A stretch of DNA of 64,000 bases from NCBI RefSeq assembly GCF_022347685.1, contig NZ_JAKRGF010000003.1, positions 124,001 to 188,000 of the forward strand, given 5' to 3'. The notes under the pieces were generated by a model that saw only the letters and a list, made by a program, of their open reading frames with translations, did no database searches and was not told the origin of the DNA. Below are positions 8,922 through 17,266 of this stretch, piece after piece. The position numbers and the translations under genes are program-made. The stretch comes from Thalassobius sp. Cn5-15. GTDB lineage: Bacteria; Pseudomonadota; Alphaproteobacteria; Rhodobacterales; Rhodobacteraceae. Numbering within the stretch: the stretch's first letter is position 1; the number at the start of each line of letters is the position of its first letter.

Positions 8922-8952
8922 CAAAACGCAAAAGCGCCCCAAGGGGACGCTT
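8922..8952 (-). terminator. terminator after the 52-codon gene
   Basis: On the minus strand AAGCGTCCCC and GGGGCGCTT pair across two bases and are followed by TTTGCGTTTTGCC. The hairpin separates the small gene at 8981-9139 from the membrane-protein gene. Confidence 0.7.
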
Positions 8953-8980
8953 CAGCGGGGTTCACACGGCAGGATGTGGA

Positions 8981-9139
8981 TCAAGCAGCGGCGGCGTATT
9001 CGTAATATTCGACCAGCTCGTCCTCGTCTTTGGCAAGAACAGGGGTGGGGGTGTAATATTCAAACGCCTGATTCAGCGCCTCAAGCGCCAAGTCTGCTGC
9101 GGATCTTTCGGCCGCTACTGCGGTGCGTGTATCGGTCAT
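8981..9139 (-). CDS. small acidic protein, 52 aa
   Basis: The frame encodes MTDTRTAVAAERSAADLALE, then ALNQAFEYYTPTPV, then an acidic Asp/Glu/Tyr stretch ending EYAAAA. The first 30 residues look like an amphipathic helix and the tail is acidic and tyrosine-rich. It has its own terminator and two perfect CTGC-N3-GCAG palindromes upstream, so it is a free-standing transcription unit. I recall similar unannotated short proteins in Roseobacter genomes but know no function. If the palindromes are PhaR sites it may be connected with polyhydroxybutyrate granules, which is speculation. Confidence 0.65.
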   Translation of the reverse strand: MTDTRTAVAAERSAADLALEALNQAFEYYTPTPVLAKDEDELVEYYEYAAAA

Positions 9140-9164
9140 CGGAGGCCCCTTTATCTAATCGTTT

Positions 9165-9231
9165 CTGCAATGCAGCATAAACGATTCCTGATTGGACGAG
9201 ACCCCCTTATTCCCTGAATGCTGCCATGCAG
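9165..9231. promoter_or_regulatory. two perfect CTGC-N3-GCAG palindromes
   Basis: CTGC-AAT-GCAG at 9165-9175 and CTGC-CAT-GCAG at 9221-9231 lie 26 and 82 bp before the small gene that starts at 9139. Both fit the CTGC-N3-GCAG form described for Rhodobacter PhaR. Two perfect copies in 70 bp are unlikely by chance. Confidence 0.5.
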
Positions 9232-9265
9232 AAATTGCATATTTCCGCAACGGCAGCCCCTCATC

Positions 9266-10045
9266 TCAGTCCAGACGCCCGTAAAAGGTCATTCGCGCCG
9301 ATTCCGACAGCGATACGCCGGGTTCAGCGTTATAGGCCAGCACTGCCAGCATGCGGGTGCGATCGCCTGCATTCGGTGCCACACGGTGGATAGAATTACG
9401 GCCACGGAAAAACACCAGCGTCCCCGCTTCTGCCTGCATGGTTTTCACCGGTGCCTTGCCATCCAGGATATCACGCACCTGATCAAACCCCATCTCGCCG
9501 CTATCAGCATCACGCACGGCAGTGACATATTCAAACTGCCCGCCCGCCTCTGGCGTCTGCACCATCAAGGTGATCGAAAAGGACGAATTGTCGAAATGCC
9601 AGCCCAGCTCTTGCCCCGTTTCATGAAAGTGCAGATTGATCGATGACAGCGGGTCGGCATATTCATACAGTGCCTCTTCGCCCAAGACGTCACAAAGAAA
9701 GCTGCGGAAGGTCGGATCATCGTAAAGCGCGCGCAAGCTTGACGCCTGAGGCACCCGATCATCGGTGAGGCAGCCCTTTGACGAAGTAACTAGTCGGTTG
9801 CGCGGGTGATCTGGCGCGAACGCAGGATCGGCTTTCGACAGGTAGACCGTGTGCTGCTCGGCATTGCCGTAGACTTTATCCCGGTTCGCCTCCCCCTCAT
9901 CGCGGATCGCAGTGATAGCGTCCGGCAGGACAAAATCAGGCATCACAAATACCCCGTCCTTGTCAAACTCCGCCTTGCAGGCGGCGCGAAAGGCGGGATC
10001 TGCGATCGGATAAGTATCCAAATCTACAATGTTGGTGAGGGTCAT
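9266..10045 (-). CDS. 2-oxoglutarate/Fe(II)-dependent oxygenase family protein
   Basis: A 259-residue cupin-fold oxygenase. The iron site is readable: HFD in GWHFDNSSFSITLM near residue 150 supplies His and Asp, the distal His is in NSIHRVAP near 225, and the 2-oxoglutarate-binding Arg is in DRTRMLAVLAYN. The sequence resembles the HalD/BesD/ArpA-type group as I recall it. In radical halogenases the Asp is replaced by Gly or Ala; here it is kept, which predicts hydroxylation rather than halogenation. The substrate is unknown. It stands alone, with the small PhaR-box gene downstream and the sdhB terminator upstream. Confidence 0.75.
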   Translation of the reverse strand: MTLTNIVDLDTYPIADPAFRAACKAEFDKDGVFVMPDFVLPDAITAIRDEGEANRDKVYGNAEQHTVYLSKADPAFAPDHPRNRLVTSSKGCLTDDRVPQASSLRALYDDPTFRSFLCDVLGEEALYEYADPLSSINLHFHETGQELGWHFDNSSFSITLMVQTPEAGGQFEYVTAVRDADSGEMGFDQVRDILDGKAPVKTMQAEAGTLVFFRGRNSIHRVAPNAGDRTRMLAVLAYNAEPGVSLSESARMTFYGRLD

Positions 10046-10179
10046 GTCAGCGCTCCATCTTTAGCGGCCTGTCCTGAGGTTTTGACCTGAGGTCTTGCCC
10101 CGGGATAATTGCGCGGACGATTGATGAGTTTACGGTCAATAACAAGAGAAATCTGCCGCCTCTGCCATATCTCGAAACG

Positions 10180-10206
10180 AAAAAGGCCCGCCGAACCGGC
10201 GGGCCT
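10180..10206 (-). terminator. terminator after sdhB
   Basis: On the minus strand GGCCCGCC and GGCGGGCC pair around GGTTC and are followed by five T residues. It ends the sdh operon. Confidence 0.85.
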
Positions 10207-10227
10207 TTCGTAGTTCGGTCAATAAGA

Positions 10228-11010
10228 TCAAACAGCGCGGCTTAGCTGAAGCTTCTTGATCTCTGCGATGGCTTTTGCCGGGTTCAGACCCTTCGGGCAG
10301 GTCTTGGCGCAGTTCATAATGGTGTGGCACCGATACAGTTTGAACGGATCTTCTAGGTTATCCAGACGCTCGCCGGTCGCTTCATCGCGCGAGTCGATGA
10401 TCCAACGGTAAGCGTGCAGCAGCGCTGCCGGGCCGAGATACTTGTCACCGTTCCACCAGTAGCTGGGGCAAGAGGTAGAGCAGCTGGCACACATCACACA
10501 TTCATAGAGGCCATCCAGTTTCTTACGGTCCTCGATAGACTGTTTCCACTCTTTGGCAGGGCGGTTGGTTTTGGTTTCCAGCCACGGCATGATCGATGCG
10601 TGCTGCGCATAGAAGTGGGTCAGATCAGGGATCAGGTCCTTCACCACCGGCATGTGCGGCAATGGGTAGATTTTGACCACATCGGTCTGAACCTCATCCA
10701 TGCCGTAGATACAGGCAAGGGTGTTGATGCCGTCAATGTTCATCGCGCAGGACCCACAGATCCCTTCACGACAGGAGCGCCGGAATGTCAGCGTCGGGTC
10801 AATCTCATTCTTGATCTTGATCAGCGCGTCCAAAATCATCGGGCCGCATTTGTCCAGATCAATGAAATAGGTGTCCACCCGCGGGTTTTCGCCATCATCA
10901 GGGTTCCAGCGGTAGATCTGGAACTTGCGGATGTTGTTGGCACCGGTCGGCTTCGGCCAGGTTTTACCAACCTTAACCTTCGAATTCTTGGGGAGCGTCA
11001 GCTGGACCAT
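10228..11010 (-). CDS. sdhB: succinate dehydrogenase iron-sulfur subunit
   Basis: The 260-residue electron-transfer subunit of complex II carries electrons from FAD in SdhA to ubiquinone through three clusters. The ligand motifs are all present: [15 protein letters not shown] with an upstream Cys for the [2Fe-2S] centre near residue 75, [17 protein letters not shown] near 170, and [17 protein letters not shown] near 227. The length is typical for alphaproteobacteria. A GGAG sequence lies before the start. It is the last gene of sdhC-sdhD-sdhA-lipoprotein-sdhB and is followed by a strong terminator. Confidence 0.98.
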   Translation of the reverse strand: MVQLTLPKNSKVKVGKTWPKPTGANNIRKFQIYRWNPDDGENPRVDTYFIDLDKCGPMILDALIKIKNEIDPTLTFRRSCREGICGSCAMNIDGINTLACIYGMDEVQTDVVKIYPLPHMPVVKDLIPDLTHFYAQHASIMPWLETKTNRPAKEWKQSIEDRKKLDGLYECVMCASCSTSCPSYWWNGDKYLGPAALLHAYRWIIDSRDEATGERLDNLEDPFKLYRCHTIMNCAKTCPKGLNPAKAIAEIKKLQLSRAV

Positions 11011-11129
11011 ATTCGCATCTCCTACTTGTTTCGCGCTGGGATTTCCCTGGCGCTGTTACAGGTGTGTCGGACCCAAAGGCCCCTGTTCAAAAGGGTCCCG
11101 CCGCATTCGGGCGGAACCGAAATCTTATT

Positions 11130-11537
11130 CTACCTGACGCAGTAGCTGGACCCGCCCTGCATCACCGAGGACTCTTGGTGACATCCCGCCAAGGGCTCGT
11201 ATCCACGATTCTCCGCTTTGACGCTGCCGGGGGTAGTGTAGAATCCGTTGCCGTCCGCTGAGGTTGCCCCAACGCGGGTCAGACAAGCGGCCAACATCTG
11301 ATCGTTCTGGCTGTTGCTAACGCCTTTAGCGATACCGCTGGCAACTGGAGTGATCCACCAAGGCCCCGCGTTTTGGTGCGGTGTGGTGGCCCGAATGTTG
11401 CGGATCCGTACGTCCTCTTTGCGGTGCTCGTAGCGACATTCTTCTACCGTCTTGGCCAGAGGCCAAGGCTTGTCAGGCACAGCGCAGCCCATCAGGGTTG
11501 CGCCTGCCAGTAGGGATGTCACGACGGCCATCCGCAT
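11130..11537 (-). CDS. putative lipoprotein inside the sdh operon
   Basis: A 135-residue protein with a lipoprotein signal peptide ([18 protein letters not shown], lipobox LMGC), so probably attached to a membrane on the periplasmic side. The mature part holds several cysteines (VEECRYEHR, LAACLTRV, LAGCHQE, SSYCVR) that could form disulfides. Its ATG overlaps the sdhA stop codon (ATGA), indicating translational coupling. I recall hypothetical genes at this place in other Rhodobacteraceae sdh operons. A complex II link is inferred from location only; the fold is not recognised. Confidence 0.75.
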   Translation of the reverse strand: MRMAVVTSLLAGATLMGCAVPDKPWPLAKTVEECRYEHRKEDVRIRNIRATTPHQNAGPWWITPVASGIAKGVSNSQNDQMLAACLTRVGATSADGNGFYTTPGSVKAENRGYEPLAGCHQESSVMQGGSSYCVR

Positions 11538-13351
11538 CAGAACGTCCGTGCCTTGGGCGCGATGGTCTTCATGCTGATGCCACCTTGATCCTCATGCGTC
11601 AGCGGATCAGTGATCACCGGACGGTAGCTGAGGTCCACCTTGGTGCCGGTTTCATCAACACGGCTGACGGTGTGCACACGCCAGTTTTCATCGTCACGCT
11701 CAGGGAAGTCCTCATGCGCGTGGGCGCCACGGCTTTCCTGACGGGCCTCTGCCGACACGATGGTCGAAATGGCGGAGGGCATCAGGTTCGTCAGCTCCAG
11801 CGTTTCCATCAGATCAGAGTTCCACACCAGCGACGTATCGGTGACCTTAAGATCGCCCATCTTGCCCGCAATCGCAGTCATCTTCTCGACGCCTTCAGCC
11901 ATGGTTTTGGCAGTACGGAATACGGCGGCGTCGGCCTGCATGCACTTCTGCATTTCCAGACGCAGATCCGCGGTCGGGATCGTACCTTTGGCGTAACGCA
12001 GGCCATCAAAGCGAGCGAACGCCTTGTCGATCTGTGCTTTCGGTGCTTGCGGGATCGCGGCTTCACGATCGACAACCTGACCGGCACGGATCGCCGAAGC
12101 GCGGCCAAACACAACAAGGTCGATGAGCGAGTTGGAGCCCAGACGGTTCGCACCGTGCACAGAGGCACAACCCGCTTCACCCACAGCCATCAGGCCGGGC
12201 ACAACGCCGGTTGGGTTTTCCTCTGTCGGGTTCAGCACCTCACCCCAATAGTTGGTGGGGATGCCGCCCATGTTATAGTGCACTGTCGGCAGAACTGGGA
12301 TCGGCTCCTTGGTCACGTCAACACCGGCAAAGATCTTGGCCGATTCCGAGATACCCGGCAGACGTTCGGCCAGCGCCTCTGGCGGCAAGTGGCTGAGGTT
12401 CAGGTGGATGTGATCGCCTTCGGCGCCAACACCGCGACCTTCACGGATTTCCATTGTCATCGACCGCGAAACATAGTCGCGCGGTGCCAGGTCTTTGTAG
12501 TTCGGCGCATACCGCTCCATGAAGCGTTCGCCTTCGGAGTTGGTCAGATAACCACCCTCACCACGTGCGCCTTCGGTGATCAGACAGCCAGACCCGTAAA
12601 TACCGGTCGGGTGGAACTGCACGAACTCCAGATCCTGCATCGGCAGACCCGCACGCATCACCATACCACCACCGTCACCGGTGCAGGTGTGGGCCGACGT
12701 GGCGGAGAAGTAAGCGCGGCCATAACCGCCGGTCGCCAGAACAACCATCTTGGCGTTAAACACGTGGAAGGTGCCGTCGTCCAGTTTCCAGCACAGAACA
12801 CCCTGGCATTCGCCGTCATCGCTCATCAAGAGGTCGATCGCGAAATACTCGATGTAGAATTCTGCGTTGTTTTTCAGCGACTGACCGTAAAGGGTGTGCA
12901 GGATCGCGTGACCGGTCCGGTCTGCTGCCGCACAGGTCCGCTGTACGGGCGGTCCTTCGCCAAATTCGGTGGTATGGCCACCGAAGGGACGCTGGTAAAT
13001 TTTACCTTCTTCGGTGCGCGAAAAGGGCACACCATAATGCTCAAGTTCGTAAACCGCTTTAGGCGCTTCACGGGCGAGGTATTCCATCGCGTCGGTGTCA
13101 CCCAGCCAGTCAGAGCCTTTGACGGTGTCATACATGTGCCACTGCCAGCTGTCCGGCCCCATGTTGCCAAGGGAAGCCGCGATGCCACCCTGCGCCGCAA
13201 CAGTGTGCGAGCGGGTCGGAAACACCTTGGTCACACAAGCGGTGCGCAGGCCCTGTTCGGCCATGCCCAGCGTCGCGCGCAGGCCCGCGCCACCAGCGCC
13301 GACCACAACCACATCATAATCATGGGTTTCGTATTCGTAGGACGTTGTCAT
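11537..13351 (-). CDS. sdhA: succinate dehydrogenase flavoprotein subunit
   Basis: The catalytic subunit that oxidises succinate to fumarate, 604 residues. FAD-binding features are [17 protein letters not shown] near residue 15, the [16 protein letters not shown] loop with the His that usually carries covalent FAD near 50, and the substrate-binding [21 protein letters not shown] near 250. The C-terminal [20 protein letters not shown] and the [17 protein letters not shown] region are also present. I use the ATG at 13351, which has GGAAGGAT before it, rather than the TTG two codons upstream. It overlaps the following lipoprotein gene by one base. Confidence 0.98.
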   Translation of the reverse strand: MTTSYEYETHDYDVVVVGAGGAGLRATLGMAEQGLRTACVTKVFPTRSHTVAAQGGIAASLGNMGPDSWQWHMYDTVKGSDWLGDTDAMEYLAREAPKAVYELEHYGVPFSRTEEGKIYQRPFGGHTTEFGEGPPVQRTCAAADRTGHAILHTLYGQSLKNNAEFYIEYFAIDLLMSDDGECQGVLCWKLDDGTFHVFNAKMVVLATGGYGRAYFSATSAHTCTGDGGGMVMRAGLPMQDLEFVQFHPTGIYGSGCLITEGARGEGGYLTNSEGERFMERYAPNYKDLAPRDYVSRSMTMEIREGRGVGAEGDHIHLNLSHLPPEALAERLPGISESAKIFAGVDVTKEPIPVLPTVHYNMGGIPTNYWGEVLNPTEENPTGVVPGLMAVGEAGCASVHGANRLGSNSLIDLVVFGRASAIRAGQVVDREAAIPQAPKAQIDKAFARFDGLRYAKGTIPTADLRLEMQKCMQADAAVFRTAKTMAEGVEKMTAIAGKMGDLKVTDTSLVWNSDLMETLELTNLMPSAISTIVSAEARQESRGAHAHEDFPERDDENWRVHTVSRVDETGTKVDLSYRPVITDPLTHEDQGGISMKTIAPKARTF

Positions 13352-13370
13352 ATTCAAATCCTTCCCGCGC

Positions 13371-13742
13371 TTATACGGCGAGTTTCAGCAGCGCCAGAAG
13401 ACCTGCCGCCATCAGCGAGTAGCAGAACGCTGTTACGGCAACGATTGTCAGCTTGCGTTTCACGCCACCAACATAGTCTTCGACTGCTTCGTTAGCTTCC
13501 ATCATCAGGTGGCGAATGCCCACAATCAGGCCCAGACCCGCAACCAGTGCCGGAACAGGACGCGAGAAATAGGCCAGTACATCCGCGTGATCGCGGCCAA
13601 TGGCTGATCCCATTACGATGATAAACAGCGGCACCATGACCACCATCAAAATCGAGGATACCAGCATTTTCCAGTGGTGCTGACTGCCTGCGCCGCCGGC
13701 ACCCATGCCTTCAGCGCGTTTACGATCCGTGAGAAATCTCAT
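13371..13742 (-). CDS. sdhD: succinate dehydrogenase membrane anchor subunit
   Basis: A 123-residue membrane subunit with three predicted helices: [20 protein letters not shown], the segment around [20 protein letters not shown], and [21 protein letters not shown]. The His in GIRHLMME is the expected heme b ligand of SdhD. The ATG at 13742 has AAGGAG eight bases upstream and is preferred to an in-frame TTG at 13748. It lies 11 bases after sdhC and 19 bases before sdhA. Confidence 0.93.
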   Translation of the reverse strand: MRFLTDRKRAEGMGAGGAGSQHHWKMLVSSILMVVMVPLFIIVMGSAIGRDHADVLAYFSRPVPALVAGLGLIVGIRHLMMEANEAVEDYVGGVKRKLTIVAVTAFCYSLMAAGLLALLKLAV

Positions 13743-13753
13743 CGCCAATCTCC

Positions 13754-14143
13754 TTACAGAACCAGAGCGGTCAGCAGTGTCAGGACGGTTGCCGCCCCGT
13801 ACATGCCCCAGCCCAGTTTTTCAGACGTCTTAATGTCTAGGCAGTAGCCAAAGTCCCAGACAACGTGACGCAGACGGCCCAGCATGTGGTACCAGATCGC
13901 CCAGGTTGCCAAAAACAGGACCAGATCGCCAACAAGGCTGGTCAGCAGCCAGTTGATGAAGCCAAACGCCGATTCAGATGTTGCAGCCGCCAAGAGCCAC
14001 CAGACCAACAAGGTCACAGTGCCCAGCGACGCGATGGCCGTGATCCGCACAAAGATCGACGAAGTCGACGTGATCTGAGGGCGGTAATATGGCCCGATCA
14101 TAAACGGAGAGAGCGGACGATTGCCGCGGTTCACATCAGCCAT
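13754..14143 (-). CDS. sdhC: succinate dehydrogenase cytochrome b556 subunit
   Basis: A 129-residue first gene of the sdh operon. The N-terminus RPLSPFMIGPYYRPQITSTSSI carries the SPH/SP-type signature of SdhC, and WYHMLGRLRHVVWDFG contains the heme-ligating His. Three transmembrane helices are visible (IASLGTVTLLVWWLLAAAT, WLLTSLVGDLVLFLATWAI, MYGAATVLTLLTALVL). AAAGGAA precedes the start. About 120-150 bp upstream lies a pair of GTGATCAC palindromes shared with the sucC promoter. Confidence 0.95.
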   Translation of the reverse strand: MADVNRGNRPLSPFMIGPYYRPQITSTSSIFVRITAIASLGTVTLLVWWLLAAATSESAFGFINWLLTSLVGDLVLFLATWAIWYHMLGRLRHVVWDFGYCLDIKTSEKLGWGMYGAATVLTLLTALVL

Positions 14144-14222
14144 ACCAGTTCCTTTCTAGGTTCCTTTGCTTGGCTACTTTCATAGCGGAATTTACATGCA
14201 TGTCACGACGTAGGGACGTCAC

Positions 14223-14234
14223 GGTTGCGCTAAT
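14223..14234. promoter_or_regulatory. TTAGCGC-type element, sdh promoter
   Basis: Plus-strand GGTTGCGCTAAT, read as ATTAGCGCAACC toward sdhC. The half site TTAGCGC is shared with the mdh and sucC promoters. It may be a site for a LacI-family regulator such as CceR, known to activate TCA genes in R. sphaeroides. The assignment is inferred. Confidence 0.45.
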
Positions 14235-14264
14235 AGTTTAACAAATTACAGTTTTTCTATCGTT

Positions 14265-14294
14265 TGTGATCACAGTGGTGGCGGGCGTGATCAC
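14265..14294. promoter_or_regulatory. paired GTGATCAC operator, sdh promoter
   Basis: TGTGATCACA at 14265-14274 and GTGATCAC at 14287-14294 are perfect palindromes with centres 21 bp apart, about two helical turns. The flanks also match the sucC promoter (TTTGTGATCACAG ... GCGTGATCACAAA) although the bases between differ. This is a strong candidate operator; GntR-family AkgR, reported to activate TCA genes in R. sphaeroides, is one possible binder. Confidence 0.65.
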
Positions 14295-14370
14295 AAAGAC
14301 TTTTCCAAGTTTTTTGGTCAGATTTTAGAAAATGATTCTGCCGCGCAGCACGTCTAAACCGTCGTAGATG

Positions 14371-14402
14371 CAAAAACGCCCCTCCGGTGCGAAGGGGCGT
14401 TT
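14371..14402 (-). terminator. terminator after mch
   Basis: On the minus strand AACGCCCC and GGGGCGTT pair around TTCGCACCGGA-type loop sequence and are followed by a T run. It closes the mcl2-nnrU-DUF1737-mch unit before the sdh promoter. Confidence 0.8.
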
Positions 14403-14430
14403 GGCGTCGTTTTCACGTACGGAAAGCTGC

Positions 14431-14438
14431 GTGATCAC
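14431..14438. promoter_or_regulatory. additional GTGATCAC site in the mch 3' region
   Basis: CGTGATCACAG, the same palindrome as the sdh operator, lies 144 bp from the nearer member of the sdh pair, between the mch stop codon and its terminator. It could be an auxiliary site or a chance copy. Confidence 0.35.
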
Positions 14439-14458
14439 AGGGAAACCACGCCAAAACA

Positions 14459-15490
14459 TCACATCGGTATCAAGGCCCAGTAGTCCAGATCCAGCAGTAC
14501 TTCAGGCTTATACTTGCCATCTTCGCCTTTCAGATCAAAGGGTTCACCACCCTTCGTGGCCACAAGACGCAGACGAATCGCACCAACACCCGGGGCATCT
14601 GTTTTCGCCTTATCCAACACCTCGGTCCATGCCTTCACCGTGTCGCCGGAGAAGCAGGGGTTCGCATGTGCACCACCGTTCAGACCAACGATCATCTGCG
14701 CATTGGCCAGACCGTTGAAGGACAGGGCGCGCGCCATGGAAATGATGTGCCCCCCGTAAATCAAGCGCTGACCATCAGGACGGAAGGTGGCGTCGAAGTG
14801 CACTTTGGCGGTGTTCTGCCACAGGCGAGTGGCCAGCATATGCTCCGCCTCTTCGATGGTGACACCATCAACGTGGTCGATCTTCTCGCCCACTTCATAA
14901 TCACCCCAGCGGTGCGGTTCACCCGCCTGATCGAAATCATAGTTGCTGAAATCCAGACCTTCGGGGATCACCAGATCCTCTGCCGGAATGACCTGTTTCA
15001 GGTCAGGGATCACGGTTTCGGGGGCGGGCAGGTCCTGATCTTTCTTGCGCACCATGACCCAGCGTACGTATTCCAGTACCACTTCGCCCATCTGGTTGAA
15101 GCCACGGGTTTTCACCCAGACCACACCGGATTTTCCGTTGGAGTTCTGTTTGAGGCCGATCACCTCAGACACAGACCGCAGGGTATCGCCGGGGAACACC
15201 GGCTTCAGCCAGCGCCCTTCGGCATAACCGAGGTTCGCAACCGCGTTCAGCGACACATCCGGCACGGTTTTGCCAAAGACCACATGGAACGCCACCAGAT
15301 CGTCCAGCGGACTGCCTTCCAGACCGCAGTCACGCGCAAATTCATCCGAGGAATAGAGCGCATGACGCGCCGGATAGAGGGCGTGATACAGCGCGCGCTC
15401 GCCCTCAGCGACGGTGCGCGGCACCGCGTGGACGATCACGTCGCCCAGTTTGTAATCCTCAAAAAAGCGGCCTGCGTTGGTCTTTGCCAT
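14459..15490 (-). CDS. mch: mesaconyl-CoA hydratase, MaoC family
   Basis: Hydration of mesaconyl-C1-CoA to beta-methylmalyl-CoA in the ethylmalonyl-CoA pathway. The 343-residue protein has two hotdog-like halves, the length of the Rhodobacter enzyme as I recall it. Landmarks include NAGRFFEDYKLGDVI at the N-terminus, FHVVFGKTVPDVSLNAVANLGY near 95, PVFPGDTLRSVSEVIG near 120 and, in the second half, IYGGHIISMARALSFNGLANAQ with GDTVKAWTEVLD. It follows the DUF1737 gene by five bases and ends in a terminator. It is the last gene of a four-gene unit whose first gene acts two steps later in the same pathway. Confidence 0.95.
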   Translation of the reverse strand: MAKTNAGRFFEDYKLGDVIVHAVPRTVAEGERALYHALYPARHALYSSDEFARDCGLEGSPLDDLVAFHVVFGKTVPDVSLNAVANLGYAEGRWLKPVFPGDTLRSVSEVIGLKQNSNGKSGVVWVKTRGFNQMGEVVLEYVRWVMVRKKDQDLPAPETVIPDLKQVIPAEDLVIPEGLDFSNYDFDQAGEPHRWGDYEVGEKIDHVDGVTIEEAEHMLATRLWQNTAKVHFDATFRPDGQRLIYGGHIISMARALSFNGLANAQMIVGLNGGAHANPCFSGDTVKAWTEVLDKAKTDAPGVGAIRLRLVATKGGEPFDLKGEDGKYKPEVLLDLDYWALIPM

Positions 15491-15495
15491 TGTGT

Positions 15496-15699
15496 TTACT
15501 GAGCTCCCAGTTTGATGTCAGGTGTGTAGGTGCCGTCGACCTCTTTCACCACGGCCTGCCCGCACCGCATCACCCCGTTGGCTGCGTCAAAGGCATAGGT
15601 GGGATCGCCGTGCAGCTCCCAGCCTTTGTTTAGCGCGTCGGTCACTTTGTGGCAGAAGGCCGAGGTGTCGTCTTCGGTCAGCATCCGATAAAGTTTCAT
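15496..15699 (-). CDS. DUF1737 domain-containing protein
   Basis: A 67-residue protein starting MKLYRMLTEDDTSAFCHKVT. The motif LNKGWELHGDPTYAFD (long, short aromatic turns) and the C-terminal GQAVVKEV match the DUF1737 family, found as small proteins of unknown role. The ATG at 15699 has GAGG about nine bases upstream and fits family starts; an upstream in-frame start at 15717 is less likely. It sits five bases before mch, inside an ethylmalonyl-CoA pathway unit. Confidence 0.8.
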   Translation of the reverse strand: MKLYRMLTEDDTSAFCHKVTDALNKGWELHGDPTYAFDAANGVMRCGQAVVKEVDGTYTPDIKLGAQ

Positions 15700-15737
15700 G
15701 GTCGTATCCTCATTCAAACCAGCTTAGCCAATGGGCC

Positions 15738-16283
15738 TTATCCGAAGGGGTTATAGCCCAGCCAGATGTGCACGCCAGCCATACCACCGAACACAATCAC
15801 AGTGCCAATCAGGGCGCGGATCTCTTTGGCGATAGGGTAGTCATCCTGTGGCGCAGGCCGCGGTTCAGCGCGGTTGATCACGATCACCTCCACCACGGCC
15901 CAGGCCAGAAGGCCACCGAACAGGACAAAGGACGGCGTATCGCCATTCACGATCAGGTGCCCCAATGCCCAGACCTTCATCGCGGTCAGCTGCGGGTGGC
16001 GGATCACCTTGGTGATACGGGTTTTCAGACCCGACGCGGCGAACAGATAGACCGCAAACAGCATCAACAGGTTGTTGATGCCTGCCAACATCGGGCTGCG
16101 CCCCCAGAAAAACGCGCCATCCGCACCGCGATAACCAATGACCATCAGGACGATGGACAGCATGATCAACAAGGCGATCGGGCCCCTGCCCTTTTCACCC
16201 AGTTTTGCGCGCGCCTCAGGTGCCAGTCGTTTGAAGAGGTGTGTGCCGCTCCAGAGGAGCACGCCCAGAATAAGCCAAATCAT
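15738..16283 (-). CDS. NnrU family membrane protein
   Basis: A 181-residue integral membrane protein with about five helices, beginning MIWLILGVLLWSGTHLFKRL. The family signature RHPQLTAMKVWALGHLIVNGD is present near residue 98. NnrU was named for a gene linked with nitric oxide respiration, but the family is widespread and its biochemical role is unclear; relatives include isoprenylcysteine-methyltransferase-like membrane proteins. No denitrification gene is nearby. Here it lies between mcl2 and DUF1737-mch on the same strand with short gaps, an order I also recall from Rhodobacter, so it is probably transcribed with them. Confidence 0.88.
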   Translation of the reverse strand: MIWLILGVLLWSGTHLFKRLAPEARAKLGEKGRGPIALLIMLSIVLMVIGYRGADGAFFWGRSPMLAGINNLLMLFAVYLFAASGLKTRITKVIRHPQLTAMKVWALGHLIVNGDTPSFVLFGGLLAWAVVEVIVINRAEPRPAPQDDYPIAKEIRALIGTVIVFGGMAGVHIWLGYNPFG

Positions 16284-16341
16284 AAGTTGCCTCCGTATAT
16301 ACGTGGGTCTTGGATTTCATTCTGGGCGCAGCTAACGCCGA

Positions 16342-17196
16342 TTACATACGTTCTGCAATAGCGGCCGCTTTGGCCAGCAGTTTTGTCGCAGTTTCAACGT
16401 GCAGATTTTCAACGATTTTCCCGTCGACAACTGCCACGCCTTCACCCGCTGCTTCGCATTCTTCAAAGGCGGCGATCTGGCGTTTGGCCAGCTCAATCTC
16501 TGCCTCCGACGGGGCGAAGGCCACGTTCGTCACCTCCACCTGTGCGGGGTGGATCAGCGTTTTACCGTCAAAGCCCAGATCGCGGCCCTGATCGCATTCC
16601 GCTTTCAGGCCTTCTTCGTCTTTGAACTGGTTGTACACTCCGTCCACAGCCACAACGCCGTGGGCGCGTGCCGCAAGCAACATGGTCTGCAGCGCCATCT
16701 GCATCGGCAAACGATCCGCGCGGTAGCGACAGTTCAGTTCCTTGGCCAGATCATTTGTGCCAGCCACAAAACCCTGCAGCTGCGGGTGGGCAGCAATCTC
16801 CAGCGCGTTCAGCACGCCCAGCGGCGTTTCGATCATCGCCCAGATCGGGGTGCTATTGCCCAGCAGATCGGCCAGCGCCTGCACATCTGCGGCAGAATTC
16901 ACCTTGGGCAGCAAAAAGGCATCGGCGTCCGCACCACGCAGTGCCTCAACGTCGCCCTGACCCCATTCGGTGTCCAGACCGTTGATGCGGATGATCTTGG
17001 CGCGGTTGCCATAGCCGCCGTCCGCCAGCGCGGCCTTCAGCGTGTCACGCGCGCCGACCTTGGCATCAGGGGCCACCGCATCTTCGAGGTCGAAGATGAT
17101 CGCGTCAACGGCAAGACCACGGGCCTTTTCCAGCGCGCGGTCCTTGGACCCAGGAATATACAGTACAGAGCGGTAAGGGCGGGCGGCCATATCCAT
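16342..17196 (-). CDS. mcl2: (3S)-malyl-CoA thioesterase, HpcH/HpaI (CitE) family
   Basis: Hydrolysis of (3S)-malyl-CoA to malate and CoA, the release step of the ethylmalonyl-CoA pathway. The 284-residue TIM-barrel protein has RSVLYIPGSKDRALEKARGL at its N-terminus, the metal-site motif IIFDLEDAVAPDAK near 35, PKVNSAADV near 97, WAMIETPLGVLNALEIA near 120 with the Mg-ligating Glu, GTNDLAKELNCRY near 150 and GFDGKTLIHPAQ near 213. It matches the Mcl2 thioesterase paralogue better than the Mcl1 lyase, whose N-terminus differs. The ATG at 17196 is preceded by GAGGAG; a much longer frame to 17367 has no such site. Confidence 0.9.
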   Translation of the reverse strand: MDMAARPYRSVLYIPGSKDRALEKARGLAVDAIIFDLEDAVAPDAKVGARDTLKAALADGGYGNRAKIIRINGLDTEWGQGDVEALRGADADAFLLPKVNSAADVQALADLLGNSTPIWAMIETPLGVLNALEIAAHPQLQGFVAGTNDLAKELNCRYRADRLPMQMALQTMLLAARAHGVVAVDGVYNQFKDEEGLKAECDQGRDLGFDGKTLIHPAQVEVTNVAFAPSEAEIELAKRQIAAFEECEAAGEGVAVVDGKIVENLHVETATKLLAKAAAIAERM

Positions 17197-17266
17197 TTCA
17201 GATCTCCTCGCAAGAATGTTGCGCTGTAAAGACCAAAATCGCCAAAAAAGTTCAAGGCAAATCTCG

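Noticed and set aside
11381-13495. A 704-codon plus-strand frame across sdhA.
   Set aside because: It is antisense to sdhA, whose FAD and substrate motifs are complete. High GC content produces long open antisense frames.
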